Of a stretch of DNA of 64,000 nt, positions 1 to 9,027 are shown piece by piece (the first letter of the stretch is position 1; each line of letters opens with the position of its first letter). The stretch is from Salipiger sp. CCB-MM3 (GTDB taxonomy: Bacteria; Pseudomonadota; Alphaproteobacteria; Rhodobacterales; Rhodobacteraceae), in the NCBI RefSeq assembly GCF_001687105.1, contig NZ_CP014598.1:62001-126000 (forward strand), written 5' to 3'. The notes below the pieces were generated by a model. It saw only the letters and a program-made list of their open reading frames with translations. It did no database searches and was not told where the DNA came from. The translations under genes and the position numbers were made by a program.

Positions 1-1551
1 GCCCAGTTCCCACTGCTCGCCCTTGGTCGGCTCATAGGTGTTGCCGCTGTTGTCCGCCCCGATCTCGGGATCGAAAGAGGTGGCGTAGCTGACGTAGGGC
101 GCAACGCCATTGGCGAAGACATAGCTCAGACCCGCGCGGCCAGTGGTGGCCTCGTCGTCCTGGTCAATTTCGGTCGCGCCGCCGAAGTTGTTCCAGTTGG
201 TGCCTTCCTGGCTGGCCCAGTCGTGGCGCAGCGCCAGCGACGCGCGCCAGTTGCCAAAGGCCATCTCGTCCTGCGCGTAGATGCCGAATTGCTCGAGCGT
301 CAGGTCGTTGGTCTCGACGTACCACGCATCGGAAAGGTTCGCGCCATTATAGGACGGGTTCGAGAAGCTGATGTCGTCGGCATAGGCAAAGCCGGTGGAT
401 TCCTTGATGCCGTAGCGGCGCAGGTCCATGCCGAAGAGCAGCGTATGCGCCACCGGGCCGGTGTCGACGGTGCCGGTGATCCGCGCGTCGAGGTTCTGGG
501 TGAAGCTGTCCTCGGAGGTGATATTGGCGCCGCGGGTGATGGTGTCGCCGTCGGTCACGCCGTTGTTGACGTAAAAGCCCGTATAGTCCCAGTCGAACTT
601 CTGGTAGCGGAAATTGACGTCCAGCTCCCAGTTCGCGCTCAGTTCCTGATTGAGCTCGAAGCCGAGGTTAAGCGTCTCGCGCTCGCTTTCATCGTCGCTG
701 CTGTCGCCCGCGTAGAACTCGCGCAGGTCTTCATCGTCTGCATCGCCGATCAGATCATAGGGCACACCGGCCGGGGTGATCGGGCTGTCCTTCAGCCACG
801 AGCCGAGGAACTGCAGCGAGGTGCCTTCGGTCGGCTCCCAGCGGGTGGCAAGGCCGAGGTACTTGCGGGAATTTTCCAGGTCCTCGACGTCTTCCTCGCT
901 GTCGCGCGCCACGGCGGTGACGCGGGCGGCGAAGGTGTCGCTGAAGGCGTGGTTGTAGTCGATGAAGCCTTCGGTCGCCTTGGGATCACCGAGACCAACG
1001 CCGACCTCGCCGAAGCTGAGGAACTGCGCGCGCTTCTGGATCTGGTTGATCACGCCGCCGGGAATGCCAGCACCATAAAGCACCGAGGCCGGGCCCTTCA
1101 GCACTTCGACACGCTCCAGCGAATAGATCTCGAAGGCAGGCGCCCCGAAGTCGCGCAGCAGCCGCAGGCCGTTGAGATATTGCGCGTTGCTGCCATCAAA
1201 GCCGCGGATGGTCGGCGCATCGAAGCGCGGGTCGGTGCCATAGGGCTGCGCCAGCAGGCCCGAGGTATAGCCCAGCGTGTCGCCCAGAGTGGTGGCGCCC
1301 TGATCCTCGATCTGCTCGCCGGTGATCACCGAGATCGACTGCGGCGTCTCGAGGATCGGCGTACCGGTTTTGGTGGCGGTCTGCGCGGTGGTCGCGACAT
1401 AGCCCGGCACCGGATCCGAGGGATCATATTCGCCTTCAAGAACGATCTCGCCGAGATCGAAGAGGTCTGCGGTGGATTGCGCCTGCGCCGCGCCGGCAAT
1501 GGCGATCAGGCTGGCGCTGGCCATAAAGGACAGGCGGAGGGTGCTGGTCAT
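1..1551 (-). CDS. TonB-dependent siderophore receptor, partial (3' end beyond window)
   Basis: Outer-membrane ferric-siderophore receptor of the FpvA/FhuA type. It starts at the ATG complementary to 1549-1551 and stays open through base 1 (517 codons), so the last barrel strands and stop lie outside the window. Residues 1 to about 25 form a signal peptide ending AGAAQA. A TonB-box-like stretch (GEIVLEG) follows. The plug domain shows ETPQSISVITGEQIEDQGA, then IRGFDG, then VEVLKGPASVLYGAGIPGG, all typical of ligand-gated siderophore receptors. The rest alternates short polar loops with aromatic-rich strands, as expected for the 22-strand barrel. An AraC-type regulator gene lies just upstream on the same strand, the usual partner for such receptors. 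The ligand cannot be told from sequence. Confidence 0.93.
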   Translation of the reverse strand, partial: MTSTLRLSFMASASLIAIAGAAQAQSTADLFDLGEIVLEGEYDPSDPVPGYVATTAQTATKTGTPILETPQSISVITGEQIEDQGATTLGDTLGYTSGLLAQPYGTDPRFDAPTIRGFDGSNAQYLNGLRLLRDFGAPAFEIYSLERVEVLKGPASVLYGAGIPGGVINQIQKRAQFLSFGEVGVGLGDPKATEGFIDYNHAFSDTFAARVTAVARDSEEDVEDLENSRKYLGLATRWEPTEGTSLQFLGSWLKDSPITPAGVPYDLIGDADDEDLREFYAGDSSDDESERETLNLGFELNQELSANWELDVNFRYQKFDWDYTGFYVNNGVTDGDTITRGANITSEDSFTQNLDARITGTVDTGPVAHTLLFGMDLRRYGIKESTGFAYADDISFSNPSYNGANLSDAWYVETNDLTLEQFGIYAQDEMAFGNWRASLALRHDWASQEGTNWNNFGGATEIDQDDEATTGRAGLSYVFANGVAPYVSYATSFDPEIGADNSGNTYEPTKGEQWELG

Positions 1552-1595
1552 GTCACGTCCCACGATACGGATGTCTGTTTTGATTTTCCGAGCAT

Positions 1596-2531
1596 TTAAC
1601 TCGGGAAATCATCGCTCGCTTGAACCAGACCGTCGCGATTTGACGAAATCGCGCTCAAACGCGCCCGCCGCCATGCTCCGGGCGTCACGCCATGGGCGCT
1701 GCGGAAGGCTCGGGTGAGATGCGCCTGATCGGCAAAGCCCACTTCGGCGGCGATCTCGGCAAGCGGCATGGGGCTGTCGGTCATCAGCGCCATCGCCGCC
1801 TCCAGCCGCAATTGCGTCAGCCAGCGTTGCGGCGTGGTGCCGAGGCTTTGCTTGAAGGCGCGGGTCAGCCAGCTTTCCGACAGGCCCGCCAGTTCCGCCA
1901 GTTCCGCCACCTCGATCCGGCGGTGCAGCGCCGCGACGGCATGGCTGCGCAGATCGCGGATCACATGCGGCGCAAGGCCGCCGCGGCGCGGGGCCTGCTC
2001 GGTCACGCCAAGGTCGAGCACTTCGCAAAGCAGGGCCGACAGCAGCCCGTCGAGCATCATCTCGGGCCGGGCAGGGGCCTGCACCTCATCGGCCAGCATC
2101 GCCGCCAGCGCCGCAGCGCGGGTGCCGCCGGAGAGGAAATGCGCACGCTCCATCTGCGATCCGCCCCCGGGGGCGCGCAGCCGCTGCGCCAAGGGGCCCG
2201 CCTCCAGATGCAGATCGAGATGCGCATAGTCCCGACCCTCGGTCAGTTCGCTCCAGAGCGGCATCCCCGCTGGAATGTAGAAGGCGGCGATCCCTTCCAT
2301 CCACGCCGCATCCGGGCCGGTGCGCAAGCGCAGCGCGCTGTCCGGCGCGCCCAGAAATACCACCAGCCGCGGATCGGGAGAGCTGTAGAATCCGCCTCCG
2401 CCCGCCTCGCCCCGCACGTGCCAGACATCGGCGATCGCACCGCCCCAGCGCCGCCAGCGCAGGGGGCGCAGCGGGTGGATGGCTCGGGTCTGAGAGGTCA
2501 TGCGAGGCATGAAGGTCATGGCGGCCTGCAT
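1596..2531 (-). CDS. AraC family transcriptional regulator
   Basis: DNA-binding regulator of 311 codons. The last ~100 residues hold the double helix-turn-helix of the AraC family: first helix pair around VAELAELAGLSESWLTRAFK and second around PLAEIAAEVGFADQAHLTRAF, followed by HGVTPGAWRRA. The N-terminal half is a cupin-like sensing region with no clear ligand signature. The start is uncertain: ATGs at 2531, 2519, 2510 and 2501 are in frame and none has a strong ribosome site; 2501 (MTSQTRAIHPL) is equally plausible. It ends 44 bases before the TonB receptor on the same strand, so it probably controls that receptor in response to iron-siderophore, as PchR-like proteins do. The target is inferred from position only. 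Confidence 0.9.
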   Translation of the reverse strand: MQAAMTFMPRMTSQTRAIHPLRPLRWRRWGGAIADVWHVRGEAGGGGFYSSPDPRLVVFLGAPDSALRLRTGPDAAWMEGIAAFYIPAGMPLWSELTEGRDYAHLDLHLEAGPLAQRLRAPGGGSQMERAHFLSGGTRAAALAAMLADEVQAPARPEMMLDGLLSALLCEVLDLGVTEQAPRRGGLAPHVIRDLRSHAVAALHRRIEVAELAELAGLSESWLTRAFKQSLGTTPQRWLTQLRLEAAMALMTDSPMPLAEIAAEVGFADQAHLTRAFRSAHGVTPGAWRRARLSAISSNRDGLVQASDDFPS

Positions 2532-2924
2532 CGAAGAAGGGTGGTGGCCGGGCTGGGCCGGGACCCCGCGGAGCGTCGTGGAGAGGATCCCGCACGGGCC
2601 GACAGGTCCGTAGGGTCACCCCGCCATATCCTTTCCTGAGTAGTTTGGTCAAGCAACGGACCTTCGCGCTGCCCCATCCAGCCTTTTCGCGGCTCGATTC
2701 GGCTGATCCTGTCGCACCCCGCCCTGCGGAACCGCGCGACGCGCCCGCGTTTTGCACAATTTCAATGCATCTTTTGCCCGTGGCACAGCCAAGCTCCCGC
2801 TGCGCCGTTGCGGCAACCGGCATTTTCATACCAATTGGTTTGATCACTTGCTATGAGCCGACATAGAGCAGCGCAGGCAAGCACACTGGGCAATCAGAGT
2901 GGGCAGACAGATGAAGGGGCACGC
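2532..2924. other. Intergenic region between divergent AraC gene and catabolic operon
   Basis: This 393-base stretch separates the leftward AraC regulator from the rightward creatininase operon and must hold both promoters. The only clear element is the palindrome at 2830-2839. An in-frame GTG/ATG extension of the creatininase ORF to 2853 exists but lacks a ribosome site and family similarity. No RNA gene or coding potential is evident elsewhere in it. Confidence 0.5.
2830..2839. promoter_or_regulatory. RutR-like operator palindrome (ACCA-AT-TGGT)
   Basis: A perfect 10-base palindrome, ACCAATTGGT, lies about 85 bases before the first gene of the catabolic operon. Its halves match the central ACCA-N2-TGGT core of the E. 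coli RutR consensus (TTGACCANNTGGTCAA); the outer flanks do not match. The operon itself encodes a RutR-like TetR protein (9647-10258), so autoregulation is the simplest reading. This is inference from core similarity and gene content. Confidence 0.5.
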
Positions 2925-3725
2925 ATGAAACGATACTGGGCCGATTACAGCAGCCGCGAGTTTGCCGCGCTCGACCGCGAGAAGCTGGTTGCAGTGCTAC
3001 CTCTGGGCGCCATTGAACAGCACGGCCCGCATCTGCCCATGTCGGTCGACAGCTGCACGGTGAACGGCGTGGTCTCACGCCTTGCCGAGACGCTGCCGGA
3101 GACCAGCCCGGTCGTCTTCCTGCCCACGCAGACAATCACCAAGAGCAATGAGCACAGCGCCTTTCCCGGCAGCCTGACGCTTTCGGCCGAGACGTTGCTG
3201 CGCGCATGGACCGAGATCGGCGCCTGCGTCGCGCGCTCGGGCGTGCGCAAGATCGTCCTGCTCAACGGGCACGGCGGCAATATCCCCGCCATGGACATCG
3301 TCGCCCGCGAGCTGCGCGAGAAGCACCAGATGATGGCCTTTGCCCTGAGTTGGTTCGCCGCCGGGATGCCCGAGGGGGTCTATTCCGAGCGTGAGCGCCG
3401 CCACGGCATTCACGCGGGCGACATGGAAACCTCGGTGATGCTGACGCTGGACCCTGCGAACGTCGACATGTCGCAGGCCCGTGATTTCCCCTCTCAGGCA
3501 GAGGTCTGGGCGCAGGAGACCCCTTCGATCGCGCTGCCCGGACCGGCGAAACCGGCGTGGCTGACGCAGGATCTCAGTAGCGCAGGAGCCTGCGGCGAGG
3601 CACATCTCGCCAGCGCCGAAAAAGGCGAGGCGACGCTCGATCACGCGGTGACACAGCTCACACGGATCTTCGACGAGATCGACCGCGCGCCGCTGTCGCG
3701 CCTTGATGCGCATCCCGACTGGTAA
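2925..3725 (+). CDS. Creatininase-family amidohydrolase
   Basis: Metal-dependent amidohydrolase of the creatininase family (266 residues, close to the family norm of 240-270). It shows the metal-ligand motif LGAIEQHGPHLP around residues 27-38 with E31 and H33, an Asp in SVDS, and NGHGGN around residue 113. I chose ATG 2925 because AAGGGG sits a proper distance upstream and the protein then begins at MKRYWADYSS, as relatives do. It opens a rightward operon with a NitT-type ABC importer, a cytosine-deaminase-like enzyme and a RutR-like regulator. True creatininase activity is not established: the family also includes formamidopyrimidine deformylases and MftE, and no creatinase gene follows. A cyclic amide or N-heterocycle substrate is likely. 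Confidence 0.85.
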   Translation: MKRYWADYSSREFAALDREKLVAVLPLGAIEQHGPHLPMSVDSCTVNGVVSRLAETLPETSPVVFLPTQTITKSNEHSAFPGSLTLSAETLLRAWTEIGACVARSGVRKIVLLNGHGGNIPAMDIVARELREKHQMMAFALSWFAAGMPEGVYSERERRHGIHAGDMETSVMLTLDPANVDMSQARDFPSQAEVWAQETPSIALPGPAKPAWLTQDLSSAGACGEAHLASAEKGEATLDHAVTQLTRIFDEIDRAPLSRLDAHPDW

Positions 3726-3735
3726 GGAGCCCGCC

Positions 3736-4551
3736 ATGCCCCTCGACACCTCCGCCACCCCCTCTGTGCAGGCCGCCGCGCAGATCGAGATGTCCCACGT
3801 CTTCAAGCGTTTCGACAATGGCACGCTGGCGCTGCAGGACATGGACCTCACCATCCGGCAAGGCGAGTTCGTCAGTCTTCTCGGGCCCTCAGGCTGCGGC
3901 AAGTCGACGGCGCTGCGGATGATCTCGGGGCTGCTGGCACCGTCCTCGGGCCAGATCACCGTCAACGGCCACGCCCCCGGAGAGGGCGTGCAGGGCGGCG
4001 ATGTCAGCTTCGTCTTCCAAGAGCCGACGCTGATGCCTTGGGCCACGGTCTTCGACAATGTCTATCTGCCGCTAAAGCTGCGCGGGCTCAGCCGCCGCGA
4101 GGCTGCAGCGCAGGTGACCGAGGCGCTGGAGATGGTCGGGCTTGCGAAATTCGCCGAGAGCTACCCGCGCGAGCTGTCGGGCGGCATGAAGATGCGCGTC
4201 TCGATCGCCCGCGCCATGGTGACGAAGCCCAAGCTGCTGCTGATGGACGAGCCCTTTGCGGCGCTCGACGAGATGACCCGCTTCAAGCTCAACAACGACG
4301 TGCTGAACCTCTGGCGGCGCAACGGGCTGACGGTGATCTTCGTGACCCATTCGGTGTTCGAGAGCGTCTACCTGTCGAGCCGCGTCGTGGTGATGGCGCC
4401 GCGTCCGGGCCGCGTGGTGCACGACGTGGCGCTGCCCGATGCCTCTGCCCGCGACGCGCACTACCGCACCACGCCTGAATATGCCGAGACCTGCCGTCTC
4501 GTCTCCGATGCACTGGAAGGGACCATGGACGATGTCGACCTCAACCACTGA
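3736..4551 (+). CDS. ABC transporter ATP-binding protein, nitrate/sulfonate/taurine (NitT/TauT) type
   Basis: ATPase subunit (271 residues) of an importer. Walker A is GPSGCGKST, the Q-loop is FQEPTLMPWATV, the signature is LSGGMKMRVSIARA, Walker B is LLLMDEPF and the switch histidine is in VTHSV. The FQEP-LMPW form of the Q-loop is characteristic of the NitT/TauT/SsuB/ThiZ group. ATG 3736 follows AAGGAG at 3724-3729, only 10 bases after the creatininase stop. The coding end overlaps the start of the permease gene. The substrate is probably the compound degraded by the neighbouring hydrolases. Confidence 0.94.
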   Translation: MPLDTSATPSVQAAAQIEMSHVFKRFDNGTLALQDMDLTIRQGEFVSLLGPSGCGKSTALRMISGLLAPSSGQITVNGHAPGEGVQGGDVSFVFQEPTLMPWATVFDNVYLPLKLRGLSRREAAAQVTEALEMVGLAKFAESYPRELSGGMKMRVSIARAMVTKPKLLLMDEPFAALDEMTRFKLNNDVLNLWRRNGLTVIFVTHSVFESVYLSSRVVVMAPRPGRVVHDVALPDASARDAHYRTTPEYAETCRLVSDALEGTMDDVDLNH

Positions 4552-5407
4552 CCCCGTGACCATGGCCCCGCAGGCCACCCCCGCAAAAGACACCGCAGAA
4601 TACCCCGCGCTGCGCGCTGCGCGCCGCGAGCGGCACCTGCAAATCCTCATGCCCTGCGCCGCGCTGCTCTGCGCGCTTGGGCTGTGGGAATTCCTCGTGC
4701 GCTATAACGAGATCCCGCACTACCTGATCCCGGCGCCCAGCCTCATCGCCAAGACGCTCTGGACCGACGGGCCTTCGCTGCTGTCGAGCGCATGGTTCAC
4801 CGTGAAGCTGACGCTGCTGTCGCTAGGGCTCGCGATCATCGGGGGCGTGGCGCTGGGAATGATCTTTGCGCTCTCGCGCACCGTCGAGCGCAGCCTCTTT
4901 CCCTTCGCGGTGATCCTGCAGGTGACACCGGTGGTGGCCATCGCGCCGCTGATCCTGATCTATGTGGACAGCACCTTCGCGGCGCTGCTGATCTGCGCGT
5001 GGATCGTCGCCTTCTTTCCGATCCTGTCGAACACCGCCATCGGCATGCGCAGCGCCGACCACAACCTGCGCGACCTCTTTACCCTCTACGGTGCCAGCAA
5101 ATGGCAGCGCCTGCGCTACCTGCTGATCCCCTCGGCGCTGCCCTATTTCATGGCCGCGCTGAAGATCGCCGGGGGCCTCGCGCTGATCGGCGCCGTGGTG
5201 GCCGAGTTCGTCGCGGGCACCGCCGGGCAGAACACGGGGCTGGCCTCGCGCATCCTCGAAAGCAGCTTCCGGGGCGAGATCCCCCGCATGTTCGCGGCGC
5301 TTTTCTTGGTGTCGATGCTGGGCATTGTGATCTTCCTCGCCACCTCGTGGCTCTCGCGCGCCGTGCTGGGTCACTGGCACGAGAGCGAGATCAAGCGGCA
5401 GGGTTGA
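4532..5407 (+). CDS. ABC transporter permease, NitT/TauT type
   Basis: Integral membrane subunit of 291 residues with about six hydrophobic segments. The conserved permease-ATPase contact loop is NLRDLFTLYGASKWQRLRYLLIPSALPYF, in the EAA position. I placed the start at ATG 4532 (MSTSTTDPVTM), which overlaps the ATPase gene by 20 bases; ATG 4562 is an alternative, and neither has a strong ribosome site. The hydrophilic N-terminal ~35 residues precede the first membrane segment. It works with the ATPase at 3736 and the binding protein at 7999. Confidence 0.9.
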   Translation: MSTSTTDPVTMAPQATPAKDTAEYPALRAARRERHLQILMPCAALLCALGLWEFLVRYNEIPHYLIPAPSLIAKTLWTDGPSLLSSAWFTVKLTLLSLGLAIIGGVALGMIFALSRTVERSLFPFAVILQVTPVVAIAPLILIYVDSTFAALLICAWIVAFFPILSNTAIGMRSADHNLRDLFTLYGASKWQRLRYLLIPSALPYFMAALKIAGGLALIGAVVAEFVAGTAGQNTGLASRILESSFRGEIPRMFAALFLVSMLGIVIFLATSWLSRAVLGHWHESEIKRQG

Positions 5408-5408
5408 G

Positions 5409-6584
5409 ATGAGCGTGACCACGTTGAACGGCGTCGCGCTGCCCGGGCGCGAGGGGCAGTGGGACGTGACGCTGGAGGGCGCACGGATCACGGCGCTCGC
5501 CCCGTCCGAAGCGCAGGGGGGCGGGCTGCTGCTGCCCTGCTTTGCCGACGCGCATGTGCATCTCGACAAGACTTTCACCGTCGCCCGCGTGCCGAGCCGG
5601 CCGAAGTCGCTGCATGACGCCATCGAGCTGATGGCCGGGGACAAGCCAAACTGGACCGCCAGCGACCTGCGCCAGCGCGCCGCGCGCGGGCTGCGCCGCG
5701 CCTTCGCCAATGGCACCAAGGCAATGCGCAGCCACGTGGACTGGACCGAGGCGGAGATGCCCGAGGCGCTGCCGGTGCTGCGCGCACTGGCCGAGGAATG
5801 GCGCGGCAGCGTCGATCTGCAGCTTGCCACGCTGACCCCGCTGGATGCCTTTGCCGATCTTGGCGCGCGGATCGCGCAGGAGATCGCCGGGACCGGCGCC
5901 GTACTGGGTGCCTTCGTCTACCGCAACGACGACATCCCCGGAAAGCTGCGCGCGGTCTTCGATCTGGCCGAAAAGCACGACCTGCAGCTTGATTTCCACG
6001 TGGACGAGGGGCTGGACCCGGAAGCGCAGGGGCTCGACGCGATCCTGCACGAGACCGAAGCGCGGGGCATGGGGGGCCGGGTGCTGGTGGGCCATTGCTG
6101 TGCGCTTTCGGTTCGTTCCGAGGGCGAGGTCGCCGATCTACTGGGACGGGCAGGGCAGGCTGAGATGGCCCTTTGCACCCTGCCGACCACCAACGCCTTT
6201 TTGCAGGACGCCACCCCCGGTCGCACGCCGCGGCTGCGCGGGCTGGCGCCGGTGCATGAGGCGCGCGCTGCCGGGATGCCGGTGATGCTGGCTTCGGACA
6301 ATGTGTGCGATCCGTTCTACCCGCAGGGCGACTACGACCTCTTCGACGTCTATCGGATGGCCGTGCTCGCCGGGCACCTCGACCCGGCAGGCTGGCTGTC
6401 CAGCGTCACCGAGACCCCGGCGCAGTGGCTCGGGCATGACGTTCAGATCAAGGCCAGTGCCCCCGCCGATTTCATCCATATCGCCGCCAGCAGCCTTGAC
6501 GATGCGCTGAACCGCCCGCGCGCGGTCCGCACCGTCTGGCGCGATGGCGCCCCCATCCCCGAGACCTCCGGAGACCCCGCATGA
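5409..6584 (+). CDS. Cytosine deaminase-like metal-dependent amidohydrolase
   Basis: Amidohydrolase-superfamily enzyme (391 residues) resembling bacterial cytosine/isocytosine deaminases. The metal-binding HVHLDK motif is near residue 50. Further ligands are in DFHVDEGLDPEA and VGHCCALS, and the catalytic Asp is in LASDNVCDPFYPQGDYD, a signature close to that of CodA. The gene starts two bases after the permease stop and overlaps the next ORF by four bases (ATGA), so it is translationally coupled within the operon. Deamination or ring opening of a pyrimidine-like or other heterocyclic substrate is expected; which one is not visible. Confidence 0.85.
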   Translation: MSVTTLNGVALPGREGQWDVTLEGARITALAPSEAQGGGLLLPCFADAHVHLDKTFTVARVPSRPKSLHDAIELMAGDKPNWTASDLRQRAARGLRRAFANGTKAMRSHVDWTEAEMPEALPVLRALAEEWRGSVDLQLATLTPLDAFADLGARIAQEIAGTGAVLGAFVYRNDDIPGKLRAVFDLAEKHDLQLDFHVDEGLDPEAQGLDAILHETEARGMGGRVLVGHCCALSVRSEGEVADLLGRAGQAEMALCTLPTTNAFLQDATPGRTPRLRGLAPVHEARAAGMPVMLASDNVCDPFYPQGDYDLFDVYRMAVLAGHLDPAGWLSSVTETPAQWLGHDVQIKASAPADFIHIAASSLDDALNRPRAVRTVWRDGAPIPETSGDPA

Positions 6585-7972
6585 CCGATACGCAACTGGC
6601 CGAACCACAGGGCCGCCACGCCGAGGCGCTCGCCGCGCTGCGACAGGAACTCGACGGGCTGCGCTTTTATGACGACGAACGTGCGCTCGAAGCGAGGTCC
6701 AAGGATTACTTCTGGTACAGCCAGATCCTTGAAGCCGAACTGAAGGACAAGCGCGCCGAACTGGTGGTGATCCCGCAAACGCAGGACGAGGTGATCCGCG
6801 TCGCCGCTGCCGCCGCGCGCCACAAGGTGCCGGTCACCCTGCGCGGCGGCGGCACCGGCAACTACGGGCAATGCGTGCCGCTCGAAGGCGGGCTGGTTGT
6901 CGACCTCACGCGGCTGAACCGGATCCTTGAGATCACCCCCGGCCACGCCCATGTGGAGGCGGGCATCCGCATGTCCAAGCTCGACGATGCGGCGCGCGAG
7001 ACCGGGCAGGAGCTGACCATGTATCCCTCGACCCGCAGCCTCGCCACCATCGGCGGCTTCATCGCGGGCGGCTCGGGCGGCATTGGCTCGCTGCGCCACG
7101 GGATGCTGCGGGATGAGGGCAACCTCACCTATCTCAAGGTGCTGACGCTCGAAGAAGAGCCGCAGGTGATCGAATTGCGCGGTGCGGACGTGCAGAAGGT
7201 GCACCACGCCTATGGCACCAACGGCATCGTGCTGGAGGTCGGCCTTGCGCTCACCCCCTCGACCGACTGGCTGCACACCGCCGCGCTCTTTGATGGCTAC
7301 GACAAGGCATTGCGCTTTGCCACCGCTGCGCAGGAGGACGGGCTGGATTGCTACCTGCTGACCCCGGTGGAGCGCCGCTTTGCCCCCTACTATCGTAAGT
7401 TCGAGGGCTATTTCCCCGAAGATCGCGACGCCGTCTTCGCCATGGTCGCTCCCAGCGACATGGACCGTTTCCGCGCAAGGGCCGAGGCCGAGGGCGCCAC
7501 GATCTCCTTTGCCATGAGCATGGAAGAGATTCACGCCAACCGCCTGCAGCCCGCTTATGAATGCGGCTGGAACCACACCACGCTGCAGGCGCTGAAGGTG
7601 GACAAGGGCTGGACCTACCTGCAGGTCGCCTATCCGCGGCCCTTCGACATCGATCTGGTGATGCGCCAGATGGCGCGCTACGGCGACGAGATGTTCTGGC
7701 ACCACGAGATGGCGCGGCAGGACGGCGAGATCCAGATCTTCGCCCTGCCGCTGGTGCGCTTCCGCGGCAAGGACGCGATGTACGCGCTGATCGCAGAGCT
7801 GGAGGCCGACGGCTGCACGATCTTCGATCCGCATGTGGTCACCATCGAGGATGGCGGCATGAAAACCATCGACACGGCGCAGATCGACTTCAAGAAACGC
7901 GCCGATCCCTACGGGTTGATGAACCCGGGCAAGACCCGGGGCTGGCGCCCCGACATGGCGCGCAGCGCATAA
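6581..7972 (+). CDS. FAD-binding oxidase/dehydrogenase (FAD_binding_4, GlcD-like)
   Basis: Flavoprotein of 463 residues in the vanillyl-alcohol-oxidase/GlcD fold group. The FAD-binding half shows VTLRGGGTGNYGQCVPLEGG, LTRLNRILEI, and the stretch TMYPSTRSLATIGGFIAGGSGGIGS that wraps the cofactor. The C-terminal half ends DPYGLMNPGKTRGWRPD, the usual end of this family. The start ATG overlaps the stop of the upstream gene and is preceded by GGAG. A small flavodoxin-like reductase lies downstream, which fits redox chemistry on the imported substrate. The exact reaction is unknown. Confidence 0.85.
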   Translation: MTDTQLAEPQGRHAEALAALRQELDGLRFYDDERALEARSKDYFWYSQILEAELKDKRAELVVIPQTQDEVIRVAAAAARHKVPVTLRGGGTGNYGQCVPLEGGLVVDLTRLNRILEITPGHAHVEAGIRMSKLDDAARETGQELTMYPSTRSLATIGGFIAGGSGGIGSLRHGMLRDEGNLTYLKVLTLEEEPQVIELRGADVQKVHHAYGTNGIVLEVGLALTPSTDWLHTAALFDGYDKALRFATAAQEDGLDCYLLTPVERRFAPYYRKFEGYFPEDRDAVFAMVAPSDMDRFRARAEAEGATISFAMSMEEIHANRLQPAYECGWNHTTLQALKVDKGWTYLQVAYPRPFDIDLVMRQMARYGDEMFWHHEMARQDGEIQIFALPLVRFRGKDAMYALIAELEADGCTIFDPHVVTIEDGGMKTIDTAQIDFKKRADPYGLMNPGKTRGWRPDMARSA

Positions 7973-7998
7973 CAAGACCCACCAACAGGACCAAAACC

Positions 7999-9009
7999 AT
8001 GACCAAACTCGGAATTTCGCTGACGGCACTCGCCGCATCGCTGGCCGCCTCCGCCGCTTTCGCCGGTGACAAGATTGTCTTCGGCACCAACTGGCTGGCA
8101 CAGGGCGGCCACGGCGGTTTCTATCAGGCGCTGGCGGACGGCACCTACGAGAAATACGGCCTTGAGGTCGAGATCCGTCAGGGCGGCCCGCAGGTGAACA
8201 ACCGCCCCATGCTGATCGCGGGCAAACTCGATTTCCTGATGGCGGGCAACCTGCTGCTGTCGTTCGACAACGTGCGCAATGGCATCCCCACCACGGTCGT
8301 CGCCGCGATCTTCCAGAAGGACCCGCAGGCGCTGATCGCCCATGAAGGTGCCTATGAGAGCTGGGAAGACCTCGCCAGCGCGCCCGAGATCCTGCTCAGC
8401 AAGGACGGCCAGTTCTCCTACTGGAAGTGGATGGTGCAGGACTTTGGCTTCCGCGACGAGCAGGTGCGCCCCTATGGCTATAATCTCGCGCAGTTCCTCG
8501 GCGACGAGAAGATGGTGCAGCAGGCCTATGCCACCGCCGAGCCGCTCTACGCCGCCGCTGAGGGCGCGGATGTGGCGACCTATCTGATGGCGGACTATGG
8601 CTGGAACACCTACGCCACCACCATCGAGACCCGCCAGCAAATGATCGACGAGAACCCGGACGTGGTGCAGCGCTTTGTCGATGCCTCGATCGAAGGCTGG
8701 TACACCTTCCTCTACGGCGATCACACCGCCGGGTACGAGGCGATCATCGAGGCCAACCCCGATCTGACCGTCGAGAAACTGGACACCGAAATGGCGCAGA
8801 TGGCCAAGCTCGGCATCATCGACAGCGGCGACGCGCTGGATCTGGGCATTGGCGCGCTGACCGAGGCGCGGATCGCCAAATTCTACGAGACGGCGGTGAA
8901 CAGCGGCATCCTCGAAGAGGGCTCGGTTGATCTGACCAAAGTGGCCAACACCTCCTTCGTCAACCAGCGCCACGGCATGGACATCAAAGCCGCCGCCGAA
9001 GGCAACTGA
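7999..9009 (+). CDS. ABC transporter substrate-binding protein, NitT/TauT type
   Basis: Periplasmic binding protein of 336 residues. The signal peptide is residues 1 to about 22 (MTKLGISLTALAASLAASAAFA). The mature start KIVFGTNWLAQGGHGGFYQAL resembles ThiY/NMT1-type proteins that bind pyrimidine precursors and related small molecules. The same frame is open upstream to 7561, but that portion overlaps the FAD oxidase gene; the signal peptide fixes the start at 7999. It is the third component of the importer encoded at 3736-5407, unusually placed after the catabolic enzymes. Confidence 0.92.
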   Translation: MTKLGISLTALAASLAASAAFAGDKIVFGTNWLAQGGHGGFYQALADGTYEKYGLEVEIRQGGPQVNNRPMLIAGKLDFLMAGNLLLSFDNVRNGIPTTVVAAIFQKDPQALIAHEGAYESWEDLASAPEILLSKDGQFSYWKWMVQDFGFRDEQVRPYGYNLAQFLGDEKMVQQAYATAEPLYAAAEGADVATYLMADYGWNTYATTIETRQQMIDENPDVVQRFVDASIEGWYTFLYGDHTAGYEAIIEANPDLTVEKLDTEMAQMAKLGIIDSGDALDLGIGALTEARIAKFYETAVNSGILEEGSVDLTKVANTSFVNQRHGMDIKAAAEGN

Positions 9010-9027
9010 CCGGCAGAGGGCGGCGTC

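Noticed and set aside
223..1599. A 458-codon frame on the plus strand
   Set aside because: Antisense to the TonB receptor, which shows signal peptide, plug motifs and barrel strands.
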